This document shows positions 8,301 to 21,900 of a stretch of DNA of 64,000 nucleotides, piece by piece. The first letter of the stretch is position 1. Each line of letters opens with the position of its first letter. The position numbers and the translations under genes were made by a program. The stretch comes from Pseudeuparius sepicola (taxonomy: Eukaryota; Arthropoda; Insecta; Coleoptera; Anthribidae): positions 57,046,560 to 57,110,559 of the forward strand of contig OY987301.1 in NCBI GenBank assembly GCA_963920635.1, in the 5' to 3' direction. The notes under the pieces were generated by a model. It was not told the origin of the DNA and made no database searches. It saw nothing but the letters and a program-made list of their open reading frames with translations.

Positions 8301-11235
8301 AGCTTATAACGTATTATTACTTTCACATGACCAAAGAGTGTTGTTGTTAAAAGATAAATGTAGGTATGTATGTCAGTTAACAAATAATAAACAAAAAATT
8401 TGTATTATTTTTGTATTTTCTATTACCGGAAAAATGTTACTTTTTGGTTACTGTACAAGCGGTTATGGGCCCATAGTTATTAAAAGACCACAAAGGAAAG
8501 AAAAATTCACACCATGTTCATAATTTGTTCATTAGAATTTTTGCTAATCATTTGCACAGTTTAATCTGTGGCATAAATAATTTTCGCCTGAGGGGTAATT
8601 TTTTAATAATATAATTGAACTTTGCAATTCATTTAAATTGTTTGATCTTGAAAATTGAGAAATTTTCGCCTGCGGCGCAATTTCATTCCAATCCCAACAA
8701 AGGATCTAATCATGAACCCCCGCAGGGACAAATTCTAGGTACCGGCCGCCTGCGTCCTTACTAACCTGCTTTGTGCCTGAGACTAGCTCAGAGACTGCTG
8801 AGATTGTCCCGTTGTGACCAGAAATTAATTATACGTGTTTGAAATGTCATTAATATAAAAAGCCGCTGCCGCTGCCACCGCTAAACAAAAATTTAAACTC
8901 AGCGTTTGGTAATCGCAGCTAGAAGAACCCGCGACTTAAATCGAGTCGATAGTCGCAAAGGTGCGTACCGCGCCATGTAACCCACATTTGAATATTATAC
9001 ACTTTCGAACTGATACTTTGTTACCTTGCGCGACTATTAATCATAAATAATTCTGCTCGGCCGGCTGTTGTTGGTAACCGGCTGGTGGCAAGGCCGTCTG
9101 GCCAGGGAGATGCATTTCGGCACGGGATTTATCAAAATAAACAAAAGATAGGATTGTAACCGTGACGAAGCGATTTGAGTACCAGTCACAAAGTCAGTTA
9201 ATGGCAGTTATTTGAAAAATGCAGAAAGTTGCGATTTTGTGCCATTCGGTTCAGCTACTCAAAACACTTCTAAAGTGAGATTCGCAAGATTTTTTAAATT
9301 ATTCTTGTTTTGACAATGTTAAGTATAATTTTGTGTAAAAGGAGGCAGATACATTTGACTTGCACCATTCGAAGCAGACACTGAAAAGAAACAAATCACT
9401 CACAATCAGCACCTAACTTTTATTAATAATTTTGAATCCAATTTAAGGAGAAACTATAATGTTATGGGATAAAATTCGTTAAATTGTTTTCGAATTTATT
9501 TTTGGTGGAAGGCAATTTTGTTACACCACCAGATTTTTACCAAAAGTCATCTGTAGCAAAAGAAACAACCTGCCATAGAAGATTTGAAAAATCACATGCG
9601 TACAACATTACTCAACGTAGCATCCCAGAGTGAGCAAATTCAACAATTTTGTCATTGTTACCATCTCGCGCAGCTTCGACTTGATCTGTTTTTATATCCA
9701 GTAGCTCTCAAACTTATTTCCGCAAAATTGTCACAAAACAATAATTATACTAGTGTTTACAATGATAATTATTATTTATTGTGCAACATTTTCGTATATT
9801 TACTAAAAGGCCTCGTAATAGCTACACGCAAAATAAAAAGTTTAATATATAAATAAAGTGACAAACAAGAAACAAGAAACAGTTTAGCAATCATAAATAA
9901 ATTACTAGGAGAACTAATGGGGTTATAATCGAGATATGATTTAAAATTTTCAGGGGGAGAACGCTGACTGATTATAAATTAGGTAACTTTCACTTTCTTT
10001 AATGTGACAAATTAAGAAGGGCTCGTTTCGAAACTGGTCTTTGACAAGTGTGGTCAAAATTTTTTGTAATCATTTTCCCCGATTTTTATTATTTCTGTAT
10101 TTCTGTATTCTTGGAAGAGACTTGTACTTATATTGATGAAACACTAAAATACGTCATATAGGCAAAATATATTATGTTCATAGTTAGTTTTACCCCCCTC
10201 TAACTTTTTTATTTTGTGACCCGGAAAAAATTTTAAATTCAAAAGTTGTAGAATGAAATGTGCACTTTTCAACCATTACGTGCATGTGTTCCGCATTCAA
10301 CTATTTTAGGGTGGGCGAGCCCAGCCGACCAGCCGACCCAGCGGCGAGCGGCCGGAAGCAACGACCTAACGAGGCCGTTACATAGGTTAAATTAAGTCGC
10401 GAAAATTCAGAAAAAATGAATCCATGTCTATGTAAGTGTGTAACTGTTGGTAACTAGCAGTCAGTTACTAACTACGTTTTTATTTCGGTAAGGTATGTAA
10501 AGTATACGTATATTCACGTTCAGTTAATTAATCGCCTAATCGGTCCAATTTTCAAGAAATTAGAATGAAAGTAAATAGACAGGGAGCTGGCGTCAAATTT
10601 GACCAGGTCATTTCACCAAAGTTCATCTTTTCACTTCAGGTTGATGTTTCAAAGCTTATTAAAGAATCATGTGTCAGCTGGCACAAACCCGTGACCTAAG
10701 GGTAGTAAAGTGTTGTGAATCTGGAAAAAAATTTTTGGGTTATTTTAGACAATTGACATTTCATTCTCATTGGGTGTTTAATCGTTATATGGTGACTTGA
10801 CGTCTCCTCCAAATTAATTGAATATGAATTTTTGGTTCTTTGGAACCCCCAAGAAATTCCGCTATAAACTTCTCAAATGGTCCCTAATGTTGCCTAACTT
10901 TGTTATTTACGTCCCCATATTTCCTCAGGGTAAGATACATAATTTCCACTATGCTGCTTTGGCCCGCTTTTTACTGATTTTTTATCCGTTGGTTTCAGAT
11001 TTCTCGATACAATTTTAAATTTTACTTATACCTACGTTTTTCATGTTTTGACTAAACTAATTCTCATAATATTTTTTTACGTACCTATATTAATTTTCCA
11101 CATTCGCATACTGCCATTTGACCATGTCTAGAAAGGTGAGCACCTATTTTCAGTCAATTTTATTGTATAACTTTATCATTGCATATAAGTTTCCTATCTA
11201 TCTAATGCAAAATATTTTTTAGCTTAAAAATTTTT
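8301..11235. other. Unassigned intergenic or intronic sequence
   Basis: No convincing exon or RNA gene. About 8580-8690 contains TTTTCGCCTGCGGCGCAATT, a phrase also seen inside the hAT-type element at about 43090-43115, so a related fragment is probably here. GC-richer patches at 8860-8990, 9060-9110 and 10310-10380 have no recognisable content. An open stretch at 9584-9856 has no family resemblance. Confidence 0.5.
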
Positions 11236-11730
11236 TTTCTCTATTACACTGCTGAAGATGACCCCCAGGAGGGTTGAAACATATGTACAGTTGATCTGTT
11301 GATTAAAGAAACTGTGTTTGTGGAGGGGAAACTGTAAGTTTTACCCTTGTTATTGTATTTTAGGAAAGATTAAAATCCGGAGTGGATGGATTCAAAAGAT
11401 AGATTTTGCCTACGTCCATCTGATGTTTCCCAAAAAGGATGAAACCGGTAATGGGCTGGCTGGGATTATTGTGCCTGCAGCATGTCAGGACATGACCCAA
11501 CAAAGATAGCAATATCTTTGACGTTACGTTGGTGAAGGAGAAAACTTTGATCTATGCAATGTTTATTCCCAACGAAAATCGAGAACCGATGGTGTAGTTC
11601 AATGCCGGTAGGGGTATTAGCCTTCGGAGTAGTTATGTTTCTGTTAGTTGTATCTTTTTAATATTAACATATTTACTTCTGCAAAGACCATGGAACAATG
11701 TGAAAAAATAAATAAATAAAAAATGGATAA
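11236..11730 (+). other. Possible 3' end of an unidentified retroposon
   Basis: CTGAAGATGACCCCCAGGAG followed by GGTTGAAAC (about 11251-11280) is a motif style common in 3' regions of animal retroposons and faintly like a hammerhead core. The segment finishes with AATAAATAAATAAA (about 11708-11721), a simple-repeat tail. There is no coding match between. The assignment is weak. Confidence 0.3.
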
Positions 11731-11999
11731 AAGGCGTCCTGGACATATTATTTCATTCTTGAAACACTATTTTTCGTAATATGAAAAGTTATACAAAAAG
11801 AGTTATTTTCAATCGTTTTTCTCTTGTGTAGGTTCAACGACAAATCTAGGGAATACCTAATTATTTATTTTTGTATCTATAAATTAATACCTATTGTAGT
11901 TTGTTAAAGAGGTAACAAGATTAGAGCATTTTTTCAATACCCGACCTACTAGAGGAAACTCAACGAAAACCTGTTTACTATTATTGGAGATAATTTCTT

Positions 12000-13085
12000 G
12001 AATTTTTTTTTTGATTGAAATGCATTCAAAAACCGCTTCTTGTGACCTTTCCATTATTTTCAAAATGCAAATCCAGGGCCGGCTATGATTTTTTTTACAC
12101 CACTTATTTTCACGAAACCATTTACCGATTTTTTTATTTAAAATCTGACACAACAGCGTTAACCAAGAAACACCAAAACCTCTATTTACCAAATTTGAAC
12201 AAAAACTGTAAAGGGAGTTCCATTCTACCGAGTGCCGAAGATGAGCAAAATAGGAGTTTTAAAGGCATCTGGCAAGTCAAGTGTATCGTGGAATCCCCTC
12301 AAAATAGTTGAGTGGTCAACAGGACCACTCAAAATATGGCATTGGAAAGATCCATTACAAAATATTCAGGGGTCAAAAATCGAGAAGGTAGGTGTATCAC
12401 AATCGCCAACCGCCCCAGACACTATACACGAATTAAGTTTAAAAAATACAGAAGCCTGCCAGTCATTAAGTCCATATAATATGAGTTAAGGTGACTGGTG
12501 TGCCACAACAGGAAACGCACAGAAAATGTATCATCTTAGACAGTGAGTTTGTTGAGAAAGGTCCAATAATTTAAATTGTTTTTATTTGTTGGTTGGCATT
12601 TTGTAAGAATAAAATTAATTTTGTGATTATTAATATATTTTTTTAATAATAATTACAGAGCACTCTTGACGAGTATAAAGTTTCATAAACATTCAGCATT
12701 TTGAGATGGCCCAGAGAATACCCTGTACATACCCTATCGAATCTTTGCACACTAAAACTTTGAGTGGTCATATTGACTATTCAACTGTTTTGAGGAGATT
12801 TCATGGAACACTTGACTCTCCAGATGCCTTTAAATTTTTTATTATTTTGCTCATGTTTGACACCCTGCAGAATGGAAATCCCTGTATATTTTTTGTTCAA
12901 ATTTGGTATATGGGGCTTTTTGGGTATCCTAATTAACTCTGTGGTGGCGGGAATGTCAAAAGAAGCGGTTTTTGACGGCCTTTTAAACAAAAAACAGTCC
13001 AGCCGATTATCTGCAAAAATAAAGATGTTATGGATTTGTATACCTATGTTTAAAAGTAGACACCCTGCAGGTAGGTAGTACCAAG
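12000..13085. mobile_element. Fold-back element F1, copy 1 (degenerate)
   Basis: The right half reads back against the left: 12020-12060 (ATTCAAAAACCGCTTCTTGT) against 12950-12980 (AGAAGCGGTTTTTGAC), and 12170-12300 against 12780-12930. The central part (12425-12700, including AATACAGAAGCCTGCCAGTC) matches 20905-21170 of the copy at 20401-21610. Outer ends are decayed. The open frames here arise from the inverted repeat and show no protein family. Confidence 0.85.
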
Positions 13086-13647
13086 AAAAAATGTTTAATC
13101 CACAAACTCCGAAAACTCCATTTTCACGACATACGGTCATATGGAACTCGTTAGTCATCCAACCATGCATCTATTTACATTCCGCTTTATTACCACACGT
13201 TTATGGGCCCATAATTATTTCAGCACAAACATACCTAAGCAAGTGCCCACTGCCGCCGCTGATATTATGTAACTTCACCACACACCACCGAACGCCGTGT
13301 CAACTGATTCGAACCGAAATCACCACCCAGGTAGCGACAGGTTATCACTACCTGTCTTTCCGCGTGTTACTGATCGACAGTATGTGGTATCGGTCGTTCG
13401 AGCCAAAGCCCCACCACTGAATTGAACCTCGCGCTTCGACTGGAACTCGGGTACTGGATCTAATTGGCAAACGTTCGTCGTTAAAAACCTTAAATAGTAA
13501 TTGGTTGATGGTTCCGTAAAATGGGAAATAACTTATTACTTTTTCTGAAAACTGGCTTTTCGGCATTCACGGCTGAAACGTAGGCAGGGAAGTGTGAATT
13601 TAGAGCGCTAGTGCTAGGATTTGGTTGGAGGTTGTTATTTTATTTTA
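13086..13647. other. No gene seen
   Basis: A mixed-composition stretch with a GC-richer patch (13230-13450). It has an open frame on each strand with no recognisable family. Confidence 0.5.
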
Positions 13648-13889
13648 TTGAAGATATAAGCAGAATGGCAACATTTTTAAACGGAGGAGTATTTATGATG
13701 CTCTTGAAATAAGTAGGTAAGTAAGTTTTTCAATCAAAAACTTATAGCTGCTAAAAGACTAGAATACTATATTCAAGATATAAGCAGAATGGCAACATTT
13801 TTAAAAGGAGGAGTATTTATGATGCTCTTGAAATAAGTAAGTTTTTCAATCAAAAACATATAGTTGCTATAAGACTAGAATACTATAGG
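13648..13889. repeat. Two-copy tandem duplication, period about 124 bp
   Basis: GATATAAGCAGAATGGCAAC occurs at about 13652 and 13776. The copies differ by a 9-bp GTAGGTAAG-type expansion and a few substitutions. Recent local duplication. Confidence 0.93.
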
Positions 13890-16800
13890 TACTAAACCAC
13901 TACAACAGCTTACCTTACTACTGTCCAGTGAGGGTAGGTATTTCTAACATTTTTTATTTAAGATCTTTGGAATTATTTATAATTTTGTGAGGGCTTAATA
14001 TAATAATACTAATACTACTTTAGTTTCTGCGTTTTAGGAGCGGTGAAAGAAGGGAAATATTTAATAATGCCGACGTTTTGTTAATAATATTAATATCTTA
14101 AGGGCAACTCCAAAATTTCGAATTTGCAAAACACAATTATTTAGATTTGCTGCTTTTCTAAGATTAAGTCATTTTCGCACATGAAATTAAATAGGTACTA
14201 CGAACCCAAGCGTGCTTTTGGTGTTTTTTTTTCAATTACATATTAGTTTTTTTACGAAATGCACCCCAAACACAAAATTTTATCGCGCATATCTGGACAA
14301 AAAAAATCGGCAAAATCTGATATATCGCTTGCAAAAACAATCTATCTGCCTAAATTGTCTGCTAATTTTATATTTGGGATGAAGGAGAAATACATTTATT
14401 AGGTAAGTAGGTACATTGTTTTCACGAGCGATACAACAGATTGGGCTGATTTTTTGTGATGTAGTGTTGAATTCTTTTTTTAAACCTAATAATTTAAAAG
14501 AAAACACACAAAAAACACACTTGGGTTGGTAGTATTCAAGTTCATGACGGGTGTGAAAATGCCACTTTAAATAAGGATTGAATATTATAAAAAAATACAT
14601 TTATCATTTTGGCCATTAGTCGATGGCATCAGAAATGCCGATTTTTAAGTATCCCAGCAGTCTCATAATATTAATAATCTAACTTCCATTAAAATTAAAT
14701 AATTATAAATAATAACTTCAAATCCCGTCGAAATAGATGCTTATTAGGAAATCGTTAAATTTGGACTTTGCCCAATGACCATCAAACGTCTCGCTTTTTT
14801 GTGCTTATTGCCTATAATGTCTCAAACGTTCTACCAGTTTTTTTTTTCATATCCACCCTAGGATGAATATGAGATAGAAATCAACCAATCACAGTTAAGC
14901 TTTCCCCGCCGAGTGTGGACGTGTGATCCTTCAAATTATTTTCACCGTTTATCGAAAAATATCCGTTCACCATAGGTATGACACGCAGAAAAAATATACT
15001 GTACAGGTATGGAGTGGCATGTCTATATCGCCCTCGACCTTGTGCGATATGGACAACATAATCCACCCTTGTACTACAGGGTATTCATTTTCGCTCCAGC
15101 AAAAAATGGTAAACACAAAAGTTGCAGAAAATTTTCCTGCGAGTCTAAGGTTGTCAAACAATAATCAAACTTATATTTTAAAATGAACCACCTATTTTTA
15201 TTTTTTGAAATCCACTCGTTTTATAATACGATTAAAATGATATAAAATTTCATACCATTATCTTTTGCAGTTTTTGAACTACTGCCCTTTAATCTTTTTT
15301 ATAGAAAGTTTATTTAACTTATGAATTTATGGATCTCGAAAGTTTGAATTTTTTAGACAAACCGAGCTTTAAGAAACTCGGGAGTATTTTGCCATATTTC
15401 ACACAAATCTATAGTATGAGCTAACAGCTAACCAACCAAAAATGTGGCATAGGCCATTCATTTTAAATTAAAATATTTGTTAATAACTGTGTTGAAGATT
15501 TATAGTGAATTTGGTGGTTAAAAATTGTCTGTAGCCAAACTAACAACATTGAAAATAAATGGTATCTACTTTGTTCAATGGCCAATAACACGAAAAGCAG
15601 TAATATGTTAAAATAGCTTTTGGCGTCATTGCCGAACTGGGACATTAAGCTTTTTACAGAAAAGTGCAGTATTTTGTAATCATTTTGGAAATAAACCATT
15701 TAGTAGGTACGTGGTTACAAGTTTAAAAAAGCATAATACTATTTTTATTCATATTGCGTATGACTTCAGAAATAGGTTGACAACCTGTATGTTAACGTAT
15801 ATATACCTGTACGTTAACTTATACCGATTTTCTGATTTTGGCAATATTTTAATCCCTGAATTGAAAGCTGATATGGTGGCTGAATACAAAATACGGCTAT
15901 TTTGTAAACATATTTTAAAAGAATTGGTGAAGCCTCCAAAACCACTCTGACTAGTCCTTAAAACATTCTGTCTTTTTGGAACGAGTTTTGGTCATTGCGA
16001 TTATGTTTAAACGTGTAGAAATATGAAAATTAAATTTTCCACCCTTCCTCTAAATTTTCAAAACGGTGGAAAAAATAAAAAAGATAGTAGGTAAATCATT
16101 TTCTCAAACGCCTGTTTGGCATGTTGAATGAAATAAATTTAAATTAACCGATTCATTTCATAGTCAAACTGGCCGCCAAATTGTACTCCCCATTGAACGT
16201 CTTTTTTACCCGGAAGATATTGTAGCCATATGGTCTTACCAAATGTTTCATTCAACGGTCAGATGGAAAATCATAAACATGTGGTTCGAAGCAGCAAATC
16301 TAATTTCATAATAATATTAATTATACCTGCACCCAATTTTAATTTCCCACTTTATCGCAAAATGACTAAACGTGCTTAAGTCGCAAATAACGCAAGAATA
16401 TGCTTAAGCGGCGCTTACCTAGAAACGCAAATACGTTATTGTACAAATCACTACATTTAATTGAGAATTCTGTTATACAAACGTGTGCTTATTACCCTTG
16501 AAAAACTCTCACTGGTTATTGCTTATGATTTTCGCAATGTTTTACGGAGACTGCTGGCGTTAACAACCAATTGTTTTTTGACAATTATACTTCATCAATT
16601 TCTGGGATATATTATATCTGGGTAGGTATAGTGAAAGTAGTAAATCATCAGTGCCCCATAAAAATTTACGAGTTTCAAAATTGAGATAGATTTACCTATA
16701 ACCTTCATGATCTAGAAACATGTTTTAAAGTGGACACCCGTGGAAAAACTTCATAAAATTAGAACACATCCTGCATCTGCAAGTTACGTAGACACCATTC

Positions 16801-17200
16801 TATGGTTTGTTCATGCAGATTCCGTTAAAAATATAAAACATAGAAAAAATATGCTGATAAAATATTTTCTGTTAATGTTTTACATATTGCGGTGATCTTG
16901 AGCTTTTCCTATCTGGTCTAGTAGGTATCTTTCCAAAGATATTCAACATTATTTTTCAAATGTAATTGGCAACCATATTTTTGGTTTGTTTTTTAAATCG
17001 ATAAGCAAGCAATAAAACAAACAGATGCGAAAATGGATTAAAAAATATGAAAAAATCCTCAAGGGGTTAACAATAAATAACACTTTAGTCCCTTGAAAAA
17101 TGCAGAAAATTTCACTTTAGTCACGAAAGTGCAAACAGCACCATATATTTAAAGATACTAGCAAAAAGCACAATTTACAAAAAAGCACACTCCACGGCAC
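13890..17200. other. Long AT-rich stretch, no gene recognised
   Basis: Open frames (for example 14280-14600 minus, 14923-15186 plus, 15463-15699 minus and 15711-15950 plus) have low-complexity, AT-driven composition and no motif. No tRNA-like or fold-back structure was evident by eye. It may be intron or intergenic sequence belonging to the candidate exon at 17272. Confidence 0.5.
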
Positions 17201-17271
17201 TGTAATATCTCTCATACAGCCAAAAAAGAACTGCCCATTCGCCCCGACACTGCATCAATTTGACAGAATCT

Positions 17272-17441
17272 ATGCCCACATGGCGGCTGCGCGAACAGGT
17301 GCGCAGAATTTTCCCGCCATGGGGAGTGAGACTGCTCGTTGTTTTATATGCTCTGATTATGCTTAGCTGTGCGGCATATTGTGGCACTTTCCTGACCGCC
17401 AAAACGAAACTATTTGAGGATAATAAATCCATCGGTAAATA
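17272..17441 (+). CDS. Candidate first coding exon of a membrane protein
   Basis: From ATG at 17272 the frame reads MPTWRLREQVRRIFPPWG, then a hydrophobic run RLLVVLYALIMLSCAAYCG of about 20 residues, then TFLTAKTKLFEDNK. The pattern is a basic amphipathic N-terminus, a membrane segment with positive residues on the N side, and a charged stretch. It ends at CCATCG followed by GTAAAT (about 17434-17439), a good splice-donor sequence; without splicing a stop comes at once (17440-17442). Codon use and GC content are unlike the AT-rich surroundings. I do not recognise the family. The downstream exon is not identified, so this is a guess at a real host gene. Confidence 0.45.
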
Positions 17442-17442
17442 A

Positions 17443-18144
17443 TGTAGTATATAATTTAAATTTACTTTTGAGGCCATGCACCAAAGAGGCATAGGCGTTT
17501 GTGTAGGCAGCTACTTCTTCATATTTGTAAATTTAAAATTAGAATTGCTGTATTATTAAGGATTCCTAAACTTAAAGACATAAACGTGCCTTATAATTTT
17601 TTGCCTGTATTGTAGGTACTGATTTCACGAAAAATGGGGATTTCTGCCTCGATTAGTTTGTCGAAACTCAAAGGTGCGCGTCACTGTAAAAACGGAAGCG
17701 GCATACCGCCATATGCAGACTACCCCGGTCCAGCGTTAAGCCCAAATTTGCTCCTTCCTTTGGTTCTTTCTGACCCCTATTATAAGTATTATTCCTCTAT
17801 TATATTTTTGGATATTTAAAATGAAAGAGGGGATAATAACTTAATTTTTAAAATTACCTGTAGGTATTGTACTAGGAAAATATCTCTAAAATAACTTTAA
17901 GCTAGTCATAGTGAATCGTAATGATTAGAATATAGTGTCCCAACATGTACGTACTTGCTATATGGGTATTTTATATTTAATTATGTTAAGACAATGTGAT
18001 AATTATTATTTATTTATAAAAAAAAATGCAATCAAAAGTAATGGTATAACTTTGAAATTGTATTTGTTATTAATATAATAAATAACATATAAAAAATTTC
18101 TAGCAAACACAGACACAGTTTCTTGAATTTCTTCAAATCACTCG
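17443..18144. other. No gene seen; possible intron
   Basis: AT-rich. An open stretch at 17634-17819 contains a GC-richer patch without a known motif. Confidence 0.45.
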
Positions 18145-18146
18145 TA

Positions 18147-19035
18147 CAGTGTGGTAATTTAAGTGTGCAACATGTGGGACTTTTTTTTAATTAATTGCAC
18201 AACCAAAATACATACATTGCCGAAAGTTGGTGCATGCGTTCAATAATCATGCTCGTATTAGGTGCACTTAGAATGGTTGTCAAGTTAAACAGCCTACAGG
18301 GTAGGTAAAAAAATATAAAAATTTCACGAGAGTAAAGTACCCTTATTTCAGAAAATTCAGCAAAAGGTTATTAAGAAAAGTTGTTTAGAATTAAAAGCTA
18401 TGCCCAAATGCCAAAACATAGCCTCCTAAGAAAGAAATTTTTTCGTCAATTAATTTCCACATTTTCTTAATAAACATTTGAAATACAAATTTGAACCTTA
18501 AATGAGAGTTTTTTAATATACCCATTATCATTACTAATGTTTTACCTTGTTCAGAGAAATTTTTGCGAAATTTTAAAGTTTTGATTAATATCGTTGCAAC
18601 AAACATGAAGTTTGTGATTCCCTAAAAAAATAAAAATCTAAGTTAATTTTACAAATGTGCTTGAATTTGAACATAGTTATGCGAAATTGAAATAAGTATG
18701 TTTGATTGATTTATGAAATTGTTTAGGGTGAATTTTAAAACAAAATTTTTTTAGGAAATTATTAACGTTTTCATAAAAATATTTCTTCTAGGATGCCATA
18801 TTTTGGTATTTAGGCATAAATTTTAATTCTAGACAACTTTTCCTAATAACATTTTGCTGAGTTTTCTGAAATAAAGGTACTTTACTCTTGTCCAATTTTT
18901 ATACATCATATTTTTTGACCTGTTGACTTGCAACCATTCTAGATGCGCCTAATGTGATTATCGAACATGCACCAACTTCGTTGTGCAGTTAATAAAAAAA
19001 AATCCCGTGTGTCGCACACTTAAATGACCACACTG
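18147..19035. mobile_element. Fold-back Tc1/mariner-type MITE (889 bp)
   Basis: Terminal inverted repeats start CAGTGTGGTAATTTAAGTGT (18147) and end ...TTAAATGACCACACTG (19035). TA dinucleotides flank both ends (18145-18146, 19036-19037). The arms extend about 400 bp: 18305-18420 pairs with 18790-18900. No transposase is encoded. The TA duplication and CAGTG ends fit a non-autonomous IS630/Tc1/mariner derivative. Confidence 0.92.
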
Positions 19036-19037
19036 TA

Positions 19038-20398
19038 TATTTCTATGACAGAATTTATTAAAAAAAAACACAAGATACTCCTATATTAAAATACACAATT
19101 GATTGTTTTTTAAACGCCTTTAAACAATTTTTACATTTTTCTTTTCTCGTGTTGGTCTCTTCTCTTAATTTTTATCCAAAATTCAGATTTGAAAATACTT
19201 TGATCTCATCTTTGGTTATATATCTACTTTGCTATATAGCACCTCTTCCGTAGGCTTATCTGTAAACCACCTTGAAATCATCATCGACTAATTGACTTTC
19301 ATCTATGTTACTAGGCACATTCAGTTCTTATTCTGTATTTTTAATCCTCTCCCTGCGGTGTTATTGAGCAGCTGTCTCTACGGAAGGAAATGTTATTTGA
19401 TTAAGGTAAGAAATAGCGTCCCTTTTCAGCTCATCCCATTTTTTCAGTTTCTGTTTAGTTTCAAAGAAAATGTTAAAACCTCAATTGTGGTACTGCAGGG
19501 ATTACAGATTTTCTAATATTATATAGGTATTATGATAACACTTGAATGTTTCAACATTGCCAGGAATGAGACTACCTGTAACATGGCTTCAAATTTACCG
19601 TTTACAAACTAGAGTTGGCAATTCTGTGCCTTGGCAATTTTGCCCGCTGGCGATTCTGAAATGTCTCTACTTTATTCATTGGCTTATTTAACAATCATTA
19701 TCGTAGTTCGTAGTAATCTCTCTTACGTATTAATCAAATTTACCCACGACTCGGTTCGCGCAAAGGCATTGACCCACATTTAGAGGTGTGTATTAGAAAA
19801 TATTTGATGACATCGGAGAACGTTTAAAGGTGTGATTTGGTCGGACGGTCTTGGCGACCTTAGAACTGAATAAATCTCGAAGTTCCGGAAACAGGAAGTG
19901 CACGTGTTCTTGCTTAATACTTACTAAAATATGTGGGAATTCTCAAGTAAATATAAATAATAATTATTCATAAGTCTAGACTAAATGCCAATTATGATGT
20001 AGGATACTGGTTGGTTCTTGAAAACGAGGACTTGGTCACATTTATTTTTGTCATGGTTTCAATGTTCTTGATCCAGAAATTTGCACTGTTGTGGGTATCT
20101 TCTAGGGTCATACTAAAACCCCTGCCGTCATTTAGTGAAAATTCATTCCCAGGGTTACAGAATCCTTCTTCAAACTAAGACTACGACAGTGGTTTTCAGA
20201 ACAATTTTGCGATGAAGGATCTCGATTTCCAAAATCATCGAAAAATTCTCGAAACGTCGTCGCAGCACCTAGCTTGTAGAAAGATTATATTCCTATAAAT
20301 GAATTTTCGTTTAACGCCGGCAGTTCCCGAAATACCTACCTCGGTTTTCCATGAAATAGTGGATTTCAGTAGGTGTAGGTATATAAGATTAGGTAATA
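19038..20398. other. No gene seen
   Basis: Mixed AT-rich sequence with no motif or internal repeat recognised. An open stretch at 19292-19516 is AT-driven. Confidence 0.5.
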
Positions 20399-20400
20399 TA

Positions 20401-21610
20401 CAGTGTATCTGGTTTTTCATAACACCCCTGAAAATCTAAGTAGACTAGTTGAATTTACCGGGGCAATTTTTTTAGACGTGTCCTTGAAAGGTCATATTTT
20501 GCGAAGTATTGGTTTGGCACTGCCGCGAATTCCTGGCCGACTACGATTAAAAAAAACATATTAGGCAGTTTTTTATTTGAAATCTAAGACCACAACGTTA
20601 ATCAGGACACACCAAATCCCCTACATACCACATTTTAACAAAAAATATAGAGGGAGTTCAATTCTGCAAGGTGCGTCAAACTTGAGCAAAATAGGAATTT
20701 TAAAAACACGTGGCGAGTCAAGTATGCCATAGAATTACTTAGAAACAGTTGGATAATAAAGAGGATCACTCACAGTAATGATGCGAAAAGATCCAGTAAA
20801 AAATATACAAGGTGTTCCTCTCTGTGCCAACTCAAAATGCTGAATTTCGGAAACTTTATATGCGTCAAAAATTGAGTATACCGAAACCATCCCAAACATA
20901 ATAAATGAACTAAGTCTAAAAAATACAGAAGCCTGCCAGTCAGTAAGTCCATATGAGTTAAGGTGATTTGTGTGCCACAACAGGAAACGCACAGGAAAGG
21001 TATCATCTTAGATAGTGACTTTGTTGAGAAAGGTCCAATAATTGAAATTGTTTTTTATTTGTTGGTTGGTATATTGTATAAAAATAAATTACTTTTGTGT
21101 TTATTATGTTTTTGATAATTCCAGAGCATTTTTGACCCGTATAAAGTTTCATAAAAAATCAGGATTTTCAAATGGTCCAGAGAAAAATACCCTATATATT
21201 TTTGTACTGAATCTTTGCACTTTGCACCACTTTTAGTGGTCCTGTTGAGCAGCCAACTGTTGTGAAGTAATTCCATGGCACACTTGACTCGCCAGATGTC
21301 TTTAAAATTTCATATTTTGCTCAACTTTGGTACCCTGTATATTTTTTGTTCAAATTTGGTATGTAGGGGTTTTGATGTGTCCTGATTAACGCTGTGGTGT
21401 CAGATTTTAAATAAAAAATGCCTAATATGTTTTTTTAAACGCACCCCTCTAAAAAATCGCAGTAGGCCAGGGTTTCGCGGCAATTCCAAACCAATACCTA
21501 GTTCGCAAATGATGACCTTTCAGGAACATATCTATAAAAAATTGCCCCGTTCAATTCCCCCAGCCTACTTAGATTCTCAGGGGTGTTAACGTGAAAAACC
21601 AGACACACTG
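20401..21610. mobile_element. Fold-back element F1, copy 2 (1210 bp, complete ends)
   Basis: Ends are CAGTGTATCTGGTTTTTCA (20401) and TGAAAAACCAGACACACTG (21592-21610), flanked by TA (20399-20400, 21611-21612). The arms are about 350 bp; for example 20420-20500 pairs with 21520-21590, and 20590-20760 with 21250-21410. The central part equals that of 12425-12700. Open frames on the minus strand in the middle have no recognised family. Non-autonomous Tc1/mariner-type element. Confidence 0.93.
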
Positions 21611-21900
21611 TATAGATACTTTTTGTTAAACTTTAAGTCCAGTAAATTTAAGGTCAAATATTGCAATTCATTGGGTAAGAATAATTTTTTTTATCCATCG
21701 ATAGTACACCATATAGAAAGCTTAAATCCGAATTTTCGACCATCATCCCCTTGCCATCTTGAATTTTGTAGTAAATTAGTTTTCCACGGATAACAGCTGT
21801 ATTTTTAATTTTACCAAAAATATAGCCGATACCATTTTTGAAGGAAAAAAAGGTGCTCTGCAAATTTGTTCTCTTGACATTTACTTGAATTTTGCATATA

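Noticed and set aside
11251..11280. Hammerhead ribozyme core (CTGAAGA ... GAAAC)
   Set aside because: The order of conserved boxes is present, but an extra base lies between the CTGAAGA box and the only possible stem II, and stems I and III are not evident. Kept only as a retroposon 3'-end style motif.
14280..15186. Overlapping open frames on both strands as small genes
   Set aside because: AT-driven composition, no family motif, no splice or start context, and overlaps on opposite strands.
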